The notes beneath the pieces are model-generated. The model was not told the origin of the DNA. It searched no databases and saw only the letters and a program-made list of their open reading frames with translations. A stretch of DNA of 64,000 nucleotides from Melanocharis versteri (lineage: Eukaryota > Chordata > Aves > Passeriformes > Melanocharitidae), in contig VZTG01001067.1 in NCBI GenBank assembly GCA_013397845.1, positions 989,233 through 1,053,232 on the forward strand, given 5' to 3'. The position numbers were made by a program, and so were the translations under genes. Below are positions 56,001 to 64,000 of the stretch, piece by piece. Each line of letters begins with the position of its first letter. Positions within the stretch are counted from its first letter, which is position 1.

Positions 56001-59000
56001 GACTTGTTCCTTTATGAAGAAACAGAGTTCTGCCTCTTCCTTTGCAACATGGATGACAAATCTGAGATAGTCAGTAGAGCCTAATGTGTTGTTCTGTTCT
56101 GCCATACCAGATGGGTTTAGCTGTACAGTTTTAGCTGCAGCTGCTGCAGTGTCCATGGTTAGCAGCAATCCTTTGTTGCCATGCTGTAGACAAGCTCTCC
56201 TGTGTCATTGTTTCCTACCAATTGTCTAACACACAAAGGCTGGTGTTTCTCAGTAGCATGGCTTTTAGCTACAAGGGCTACAAATCTGTAAAAATTGGGA
56301 AAAAACTGAGTGAGAGGAGAGTGCAGCTTCACAAAGCTGCATACATTTGTATGTCAAAAAACAACTTCAGCTGTCTCATAGTATTCCATACAATGTGAAA
56401 GAAGAATATTTTCCTACTGAGCCACTTTATTGTTGTGATTTAACCCCTAGGCAATAGAATTTTATGATTATTAAGACAGACAAGTCTTCTGCTGTTTCTA
56501 TGAGTTCTACAATGTGAAACAGCTGAAATACTTTCTTTTTTGCCAGTCACCTGGGAATTACAATTTGCAGTTTGAGAGTAAGCTATGCATATAGGACTTT
56601 CTCACTCTCTTCAATTTCTTCTCTTTATGCTGCTAGTTATTTATCCTGGCAAAGCAGTAACAGTGTGCCTTGTATTTGCTGCCTTTTTATTTTTTTTTTA
56701 AACAGACTAAGATGCTGATGGGTGAGGTGATGAGAGAGGCTGCCTTTTCACTTGCTGAGGCAAAGTTCACAGCAGGAGATTTCAGGTGAGGATTGCTGGG
56801 CTTGCATAAGGATGTCCTTCCTACCCATGGGAAAGAGCTATCAACAAATTATTTTCTCTTTTGGAAAAAAAAAGTAAAATTCTTAAATGCACTTTCTTAA
56901 AGATGACAGTGGACAGAGTGAACTGAATTCTGTTATGTAAAGGTGGGAGACATCACTGCAGGAGAGAGAGAACTTGCATGATGAAAACACATACTCCATT
57001 GGAAGCTAAACAAAGTGGGAAGATTAACAGAATTTTCCTTTTGTCCCAGTCCCTGATTTGAGAAGGTGTTGCTTTTTGCAGCTTGGAGTCAAAAATGTAA
57101 GCAAGCGAGAATTTATGTCAGAGTATTGGACAATTTGTTAATTCGGTGTTTCTTGTGAATTTGAGGGACGGATGTAATGAGTGCTCTTCTCTGCCAGTAA
57201 GTCACACAGGGATTTTACCAGTTGTTCTAATCTCCTACCTCACTGACCTTTGTCTCACTAGGGTTTGTGAGGGCTGTATGCAAGAGGGGAAACAAATCCT
57301 TTTCCTCCAGCAGGATACTTTTAATTGTATTTTAATAAATTACAGTTCTGTCTAGGGTGTATGTGTAATTCATTCAAGTGTGCATAGACCTCGTGGAATA
57401 AAGTGGGGAAGTGTTAAAGATTCAGCTGATGGTACTACCAAGTAATGGGGAAGAGCCACGTGATCAGACACAGCAATAATCTGCGTGCTGCTGAAGAAAA
57501 GTCTTTTTGCCCTTTCATTTGGATATAGTGCTGTTTCCTGTCCTAACTAGTCAGTGTTTAGCTATAAACAAGTCAGATTCCACCCCGTCAGTAAACTGGA
57601 CTTCAGCAGAGGAGTTAGCTGTTCTTGGAAGACCTTAAGTTACTTTAGTATGCTTCAAAATGAATTGTTGTACAAGTTTGTTTGTTAGTATAGTAATTAG
57701 TGGGTAAATAAACTCATTAATGGTCTGAAAGAACAAATACTTAGAAACTAAAATGAACAAAATGTTGTGGCCTTGGTTTGCATTTAAAGCCTTGAAATTC
57801 CTCCACTTTCATTGTGAAAGAAATCTTACAGGTTGATTAGACTCAATGTTATTAAAATAGTTTGCCAGATAACTGGCTAGTTTTTTAGCTGTGCTTTGTA
57901 AATTGGTCTAAGGCATTTTTAAAGTTACATTTCATAGACTCTGCATCTTTTCCAAACTTTGCTGGAAACCTATTTCTTTTAAAGCTTCTGTGTTAGCTTT
58001 GAAGACTGTGCAATGAATTGCATAGAGAACTGAGCTGACAACACTTTCCAGGTCCTTGCAGCTATTTGGTAACTGGTTCATCTTGTATATAATGATGAGT
58101 TAATGAACCACTTCAGCTTTCCTGATTAAGATCTATCTTTTCTTCCTTACAGTACCACTGTGATCCAAAATGTGAACAAAGCACAAGTCAAGATCAGAGC
58201 TAAAAAAGACAATGTAGCAGGTGACTCTTTTCCAGGCCATGAGTATTTCAACTCATAAGGGAATTGTGGGAGGAGACTTGGAAATAGGCAGGAATGTATC
58301 AAAACACTGTCTCCTTTTTTTCTTACTTAACTAACAGTAGGAACACTTGTAATTTGTTGTTTTTATCAGATACAGCTTATGATTCTTGTATTTGGTTATT
58401 TACCGCTCATAAAATAAAATGAATGTGTGTAAACTGCAGTCCAATTTCTGTATCTTTGGACAAAGCATAACTTCCATAGAGCTTTACTGGAAAATAGATC
58501 AGGAAATTAAGTCCCAAAGTTAAATAAATTTCAAGCGACTGTCTATCCACAATTGTCTATGAAGAAAACAAGACAGATAAATCAGGATTGAATGATGAAA
58601 ATGTTCCTTAAGCAAAGGGAACACATTACTAAACAGAAATAATAAAACTGAATAAACCAGAATACTTCCATGAATTTTCCATGGGTCTTGATCTCCACGA
58701 GCTCAACACAATTCTGAAGTTCCATATTATATGTCAGAAGCAGCATGACTTAATTGTTCCAAGCTATGTAGGAATATTTTGTAAACAAAGCTTGTGACAA
58801 TATATAATTAGAAGCAAATGGGGTGAAAGTGAGCTGTACTTACCTTTATGTCTTTTACATGCATTTTTGTTCACTCTTGTCAGGTGTCACCTTGCCGGTT
58901 TTTGAGCATTACCAGGAAGGAGGGGACAGTAAGTACAACCCAAGTGTTTTCTGTCTTTACGTACTTTTGGCTATTCCATGCTCATACAGAAATATTGTCA

Positions 59001-62000
59001 TGTCTTGTTGGTAAGTCAGTTTACATCATAGGCATAGGGGTACTTACTTCCTTTGATGCTTTGCCCTGGTCCTGTGACATGGAGGGATTATTAGGGACTC
59101 TAATAGACTCTACTTTCGTAAATCAGTGAGTTTTTCAGGTTAGGAGAAGACTTGTCTCGTATTTCCAGATTTTGAGACTGCTAAGTCTTACTAGAAACAT
59201 GCACAACATAAACCACTATAAAGACAATTTGTTAATGGGCAAAGGCTTTAGCTTCTCACTTGATGAGCTCTTTATATCCCTGTAGTGTGTAAAGTATTAA
59301 TTTTTATCTAGTAAGGAAATCAGTAGCAATAGTAACAATTTTTTTTTTCAGGCTATGAGCTGACTGGCTTGGCCAGAGGTGGAGAACAGCTGGCTAAGCT
59401 GAAGAGGAACTATGCCAAAGCTGTGGAGCTGCTTGTGGAACTGGCCTCGTTACAGGTTAGTGGGAGTTAAAAAGGAATGGGATCATTGGTTTCTCACTTT
59501 GCTAAAATGAAAGTACCATCTCTCAGTACTTGTAGCTTAATCTAGTCCCAGTGCTGTACAAAGTTGTAAACCTTTTTTAGCCAAATTAGTGGTTCAGAGA
59601 AATCCTTATTCCTTAATGCTAAGAAGAAACTGTTTTGGAGAGTTGGTATTTGTAACCGCTAATGTGCAGTATTCAGTGTCCTAGTGACATCAGTAGAAAA
59701 CATTCTGCTTCTATCAAGGACATCGTTTGTAAAGCTACATTATAGACTTGACTTTCAAGTGCTATTTGGTTTTGTGTACAGAATTGCTGGAAATGTTGAA
59801 TTTGTCTTGTTATGTATTAATTATTTAATCCCATTCCATCAGACATCCTTTATAACTTTGGATGAAGCCATTAAAATAACAAACAGACGTGTGAATGCAA
59901 TTGAACACGGTGAGTATTTTTCCATTTGGGATGCATAACAATTTTCTGTCTCCATGCAAAATGAGGAGCAGGGTCAAGGAAGCCACTCGTTAGTGGAATT
60001 TCTCACCAGTTCAAGAATGCTTTCTAGAAATTAAGCGTATTGCAAGAAAGAAAAAAATTAAAAGCCCAGTGGAATGGACTGGAGGACACAGAGATAAATG
60101 AATAGGCAAACATGAGAAAGTAATCAGGAAATTGTATTGAGAACCTACAGGACAAAAATTTTACAAACATTCTGCAGTCCCTGCTAGTGACTTTGACTTA
60201 ACTGGTGAAGCCTGTTGACTAGAAGCAAAAGATATGATGTTTCTATGTGTTAAGATGTTCCAATGGCTAGCATAATAAACTTCAAATAACTAAAACATAT
60301 TTAACTCTGAATCACTCTAATGAACTTTAAAACTGTATGGTGGTGCCCAGTGGAGAGGCTGGTGACTTGGTTTTGGATGGAACAGTCCTTATGTCAATAC
60401 CCTGGTATTTTATTTTGATCTGAATTCTTTATCTTTCACGTTCTTGTTTGTAAATTTGTTTCTTGCCATGTCTTAAGTACTACTACAATCCCAGTATTGG
60501 CTGTGATTCCTTTTGCTGCAGTATCCAGAGTGCTTTGATTGTTTCAAGTTGCTTTCTGAGTTTTGATGTCCTGGATTTAATCATTTTTGCATGTACACAA
60601 TAACGTATTTCAGTCCATGTTTCCAAATCATCCTTTTCAGCAGTTTTTCACAGACTGGTTTCTTTGAACATGCAGGCCTTAACTGCAGCATATCAGAGAG
60701 AATTTGACTTAGAAAAGGTATCCTCTGCAGCCTTCCAAATAATTTTGGTAGTGCTGATAACAGGTTTCTTCTTTTAACAAATGACTCTGACACAGAGCTT
60801 GCGCAGTTTGATGCTAAAGCTGTGTTAAGTGTCTTATCTTTTCTCTTGTGATTGAGTTGTATTTGAAGTTTGTTTTCATGATGGCCTTTTTAAACAGAGA
60901 TAATTCTGAGTAGAGGTGCTGTACTGAACAGAAGTTTCCGAAACAATGTGATGGCAGAACGTAGTTTAAATTCAAATTTTGCCCCCTTTTCAGGACTTTT
61001 TAATATTTTGTGTACTTGTCCATCAGGAAAAAGCGTGGTCTTCAATGAAAGACATAAATTTCCCCTAGCCAAAAGAATTACTAGATTGACTTCAAACAAC
61101 ATCTGTGCACTACATTAGATAACCTCTGGCTAGTCTAACAGCAGTCCCAACAACTTCCTTATTTATGTTTTTTTTAGTGATTATTCCCAGGATTGAGCGT
61201 ACTCTTTCTTATATCATCACAGAACTGGATGAACGAGAACGAGAGGAATTCTACAGGTAAATATCAAAAGACTAGACTGGTCTCTTCCTAAAATAGACCA
61301 TTCCTAAGAAGGGACTTAGGAGAACTGTTCACCAAATCTGGCAGCAAACACTGTTAAACATGACTTCATGCTTAGTGCATGTTGAGTTTCCAGAGCTGGG
61401 CATTCAGAGCTCACCAATTACTTGTCTGAAAGTTATAAATGAATCCCTTCCATTAAGTTGTACTTAGCTGTCATTGTTCTTCCAGAGGGAATGATGTGAT
61501 ACAGTACACTGAGGTGTTCTGCTTTAAGGACACCTTTGCCAATAAAGTCAATGTTCTGGGCTACCTGAAACAAAAATGCCAAACCTGGAATGAATGAAAG
61601 AGGAATTAACTTGATTAAAGACAAGCAGAGTAGTATAATACAGTGCTTAGGGTCAAGAACATAATTTATAGTTTGGTTAAGTTTTTCCATTGCACCAGCT
61701 AGCAATAAAAGCCTTTTATTTTTGCCAAATTTGATATTTCTTACAGGATTTCTGTTTCCTGTGGAACTTTTCCAGGTAGCTTTATCAAATCCAAGTCGTA
61801 TGGCATCTTAGCTGCTAACCTGTTGTATGAAAACATATTTACTTCACAGATAAAGCTGCATTTCTCTTCACAGGCTAAAAAAGATCCAGGAAAAGAAGAA
61901 AGTCTTGAAAGAGAAGTCTGATCAAGAACGGGAGCTGCGGAGGGCGGCTGGTGGGGAAAGTGAGCCAGCCAATCTCTTAGCAGAAGAGAAGGATGAAGAC

Positions 62001-62015
62001 CTTCTCTTCGAGTAA
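53049..62015 (+). CDS. ATP6V1D: ATP6V1D, V-type proton ATPase subunit D, nine exons, 247 aa
   Basis: Subunit D is part of the central rotor of the V1 sector. It couples ATP hydrolysis in the A3B3 hexamer to proton pumping by V0, acidifying lysosomes, endosomes and secretory vesicles (family knowledge). The nine exons give 247 residues, the length of the human protein, in correct phase throughout. The N-terminal helix of the coiled coil is at about 14-75 (MKARLKGAQTGRNLLKKKSD, FRQILKKIIETKMLMGEVM). The middle has VNKAQVKIRAKKDNVAGVTL and YELTGLARGGEQLAKLKRNY. The second long helix is at about 150-225 (FITLDEAIKITNRRVNAIEH, IIPRIERTLSYIITELDERE). The tail is ANLLAEEKDEDLLFE. The start MSAKDRIEIFPSRM follows a CpG island. 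The gene is divergent from EIF2S1. Confidence 0.98.
53090..55427 (+). other. ATP6V1D intron 1
   Basis: A 2.3-kb intron, GC-rich for the first 200 bp and AT-rich after that. It holds the GGGAC repeat and a short direct repeat (ATTGCATACAC, twice near 53911-53942). No other element was recognised. Confidence 0.8.
53103..53137 (+). repeat. GGGAC pentamer repeat, potential G-quadruplex, at start of ATP6V1D intron 1
   Basis: Five consecutive GGGAC units, with an ambiguous base at 53129 and then a GGGG run. It begins 13 bases after the exon 1 donor. Confidence 0.85.
55428..55545 (+). CDS. ATP6V1D: ATP6V1D exon 2
   Basis: Residues 14-53, the first coiled-coil helix (AQTIMKARLKGAQTGRNLL). Acceptor CAG, donor GTAGGT. 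Confidence 0.98.
56706..56785 (+). CDS. ATP6V1D: ATP6V1D exon 3
   Basis: Residues 54-79, TKMLMGEVMREAAFSLAEAK. Acceptor CAG, donor GTGAGG, phase 2. Confidence 0.97.
56786..58152 (+). other. ATP6V1D intron 3
   Basis: A 1.4-kb AT-rich intron in which I see no repeat family or RNA gene. Confidence 0.75.
58153..58220 (+). CDS. ATP6V1D: ATP6V1D exon 4
   Basis: Residues 80-102, TTVIQNVNKAQVKIRAKKDN. Acceptor CAG, donor GTGACT, phase 1. Confidence 0.97.
58884..58928 (+). CDS. ATP6V1D: ATP6V1D exon 5
   Basis: Residues 103-117, VTLPVFEHYQEGGD, only 45 nt long. Donor GTAAGT, phase 1. Confidence 0.96.
59352..59455 (+). CDS. ATP6V1D: ATP6V1D exon 6
   Basis: Residues 118-152, YELTGLARGGEQLAKLKRNY and AVELLVELASLQ. 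Donor GTTAGT, phase 0. Confidence 0.98.
59843..59909 (+). CDS. ATP6V1D: ATP6V1D exon 7
   Basis: Residues 153-174, TSFITLDEAIKITNRRVNAI. Acceptor CAG, donor GTGAGT, phase 1. Confidence 0.97.
59910..61177 (+). other. ATP6V1D intron 7
   Basis: A 1.3-kb AT-rich intron with nothing recognised. Confidence 0.75.
61178..61256 (+). CDS. ATP6V1D: ATP6V1D exon 8
   Basis: Residues 175-200, IIPRIERTLSYIITELDERE. Acceptor TAG, donor GTAAAT, phase 2. Confidence 0.97.
61874..62015 (+). CDS. ATP6V1D: ATP6V1D exon 9
   Basis: Residues 201-247 and the TAA stop, LKKIQEKKKVLKEKSD and the acidic C-terminus. Acceptor CAG. Confidence 0.98.
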
Positions 62016-62710
62016 CTCTGCACAGTTGTATATGGAGCAGGGGACCCAAAATACAGAACGTCCAGTTGCAATGTAATTCAAGACATGTTGCCTCCAAGAT
62101 ACTTACGTGGCTTCTCATTTGGTGTCCAAATCTTGAGTTGAATGGATTGTGGATTTCTCCTGGGAGATTAGAAATCTGGGGACTACAGCATAGGAAGAAA
62201 GGCAGAAATGGGTCAGATACTTTACTATCAGGAGAGCCTTCTGTTCCATGTTCAGCCTATTTCTTCAGTTAGTAGGAGTGACTGTTGATAGCTATGTATT
62301 TTTGAAGGACAGCTCTGGATTTGCCGAATCAGATGTATCTAATTGGTGCCCTTCCTAGTACAAGCAGAGAAAAATGTTACTTAGGGAGGAAGATGCATGT
62401 GATGTTCTTTGCTGCTGAACTATTAATGTTCAAGTTGCTTAGAGCCAGTATTGGCACAGCTGAAGTCAAATGCCTGTAAAGGAAACTAGTTTTCTAACCT
62501 GTTCATGAAATCCACAGTCTTCTGTGATACATTTTCGTTGCACGATTGTTACCATTGGCCTAAAATATCTACGGTTTTAATTAGAGGTTCTGCCAACTTG
62601 TGTACTGTCTGTGCTAGAAACAAGTGTAAATTTTAACTGCTAAAATACCTGGTGTTTGGCTCGAGTTGCTAGAAGATGACAGTCTTAAAAGCTTGTTGTG
62701 TTGATTTAAA

Positions 62711-62716
62711 AATAAA
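62711..62716 (+). promoter_or_regulatory. ATP6V1D: ATP6V1D poly(A) signal
   Basis: AATAAA about 700 bases after the stop, the first canonical signal downstream of it. The 3' UTR would end near 62735. Confidence 0.7.
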
Positions 62717-63057
62717 ACCTCTGCTTCACCCCCTACCCCTGACTTGGAAACCACACCGAGCACATCTCTTACAGCCTGTGCCCACATTTACTTATTCTTT
62801 ACTGCTTTAAATAAGTAACCATGGAGAAATGGCTCCCTCCTACCAAAAGCACATACAACCAACCATCTAGCTACATCTTGCTGCAAATTTTCATGCTTCA
62901 GTAGGCTGGCAAGCAAAGCAGGGTTTAATGTACAGCAGTCCATCCTTCCTGTGATTCTCATGTCCGAGGCTGATGAGTGGAGTCCAGGAGAGTGGCTGAT
63001 CAGCAGGCTGTCACTAAACCCTGCTCAGTTTGAAGAGCTGTTTTCCTAAAGACAGAA

Positions 63058-63210
63058 GCACAGAATCATTTAGGTTGTAAAAGACCTCTAAGATAATTGA
63101 GTCCAACTTTGACCAATCACCACGTTGTCAGTCCACAGCACTAAGTGCCATGTCCAGTCATTCCTTGAACACATTGGTTGTGTTCTTCTTCTTGAAGACA
63201 CTGGTTTGCA
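63058..63210 (-). mobile_element. CR1 LINE 3'-region fragment downstream of ATP6V1D
   Basis: CACAGAATCATTTAGGTTGT, AAAGACCTCTAAGATAATTG, AGTCCAAC, CTAAGTGCCATGTCCAGTC and CCTTGAACAC follow CR1 order in reverse complement. It reads on the minus strand. It extends further from the tail than the other minus-strand copies in this window. Confidence 0.88.
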
Positions 63211-63660
63211 ATCAGCAAACTGAACACATGCCCCAGAACTAATGCTAGTTCATAGTTTCTAGTACTACAAGTCTAGTCTGTTCCAGGTAAGCATCGTGTT
63301 TTAAACATGATCCAGCACTTGACTGCAGGGTAAGTGCAAGGAAATGAATTTCTATTAACACCTTTAAAAATAATTTTAGAATTGTACAAATAATAAGGCC
63401 ATTTATTTTCTCTTGTGAAGCTGCAGACAGCCCAGCTGAATAGAAGTCCATAGTCTGTTGTAAGATACAGATCCATCTTGAAAGAGAGGCATTGGAGCTC
63501 AGCACACCTGTTGCGGCCTCTCCCACAGGACAGATGGTGTCAGAAGGTGCACAGAACATCCTGTAGGGCACTGATGGGTCACAGCATGTTTCACATATTC
63601 AGCAAAGTGGCAGAAAGAAGACTCCCAAGATCCACTACAGGAAGTAAAATTGTACAGTGA

Positions 63661-64000
63661 TTTATTTTAAATCTAGAAATATTTTACATTTTTACATTAG
63701 TGTGCAGTTCATGATGTCTCAAAATAGAGTGCAGATACATGTATAAAAGTACAATGTGGGGCTAACCACAGGTCTCAGTGAAGTTACCTTAATTATTTAA
63801 GGCATGGAACCCCCCACCTAATATTTTAAAAAGTCACATATAATTACATTCAAAAGTTCTTCTATGCAATTTGTCTTAACATTTATTTTTAATTAAATCT
63901 GGACTGGTAAAAATGCAGATACCCTCACTTCAGTCTGATACAGCTCACTACAAAGTCTGGGATAAGGTTGAAGAGTTTTACCAGTGAAGTCTATGTATTT
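63661..64000 (-). promoter_or_regulatory. possible 3' UTR end of a convergent minus-strand neighbour
   Basis: AATAAA on the minus strand at 63661-63666 heads an AT-rich stretch that runs to the window edge. In human the next gene, PALS1 (MPP5), converges on ATP6V1D, as I recall. The link is positional only; no coding sequence is visible. Confidence 0.3.

Noticed and set aside
58409..58418. AATAAA within ATP6V1D intron 4 (also at 61704 in intron 8)
   Set aside because: Intronic poly(A) use is possible, but AATAAA occurs often in AT-rich DNA and nothing else supports it.

Overview
This is a piece of a vertebrate nuclear genome, most likely from a bird. It carries spliced genes with GT-AG introns, has no prokaryotic features, and contains truncated CR1 LINE tails with the avian-style 3' end (repeats of the ATTCTGTG/ATTCTATG type). 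Introns are compact, CpG-rich sequence is confined to promoters, and a run of Ns marks a draft assembly gap. I cannot assign a species. Crocodilians and turtles also carry CR1, but the gene compactness favours a bird.

Layout from left to right. (1) Positions 1-21674, minus strand: the 5' part of ZFYVE26 (spastizin), 21 coding exons whose phases join into 1541 codons. The rest of the gene, including the FYVE domain, lies beyond the left edge. (2) 22275-25642, plus strand: a four-exon galectin-related gene (LGALSL-like, 143 aa), head-to-head with ZFYVE26 across about 600 bp of partly CpG-rich DNA. (3) 27765-37586, minus strand: PLEK2 (pleckstrin-2), nine coding exons, 355 aa, convergent with the galectin-related gene. 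(4) 43337-50970, minus strand: EIF2S1 (eIF2 alpha), seven coding exons, 315 aa, probably with a long 3' UTR. (5) 53049-62015, plus strand: ATP6V1D (V-ATPase subunit D), nine exons, 247 aa, head-to-head with EIF2S1. The intervening promoter contains a 293-base gap. The last 1.3 kb holds a CR1 tail and possibly the 3' UTR of a convergent neighbour.

Exon boundaries were found by reading the frames on both strands, matching recalled family sequences, and checking that donor and acceptor sites keep phase. All five models have no internal stop or frameshift. The EIF2S1 and ATP6V1D models come out at exactly the length I recall for the human proteins.

The genes are not one pathway. They are housekeeping or membrane-traffic genes: translation control (EIF2S1), organelle acidification (ATP6V1D), lysosome/autophagy and cytokinesis (ZFYVE26), phosphoinositide-linked cytoskeleton (PLEK2), and a sugar-binding-like fold (LGALSL-like). 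I found no new multi-gene system. The most notable points are the gene order, which differs from the human order I recall, the galectin-related paralog with an unusual mix of lost and kept sugar-site residues, and several repeats and splice-site oddities.
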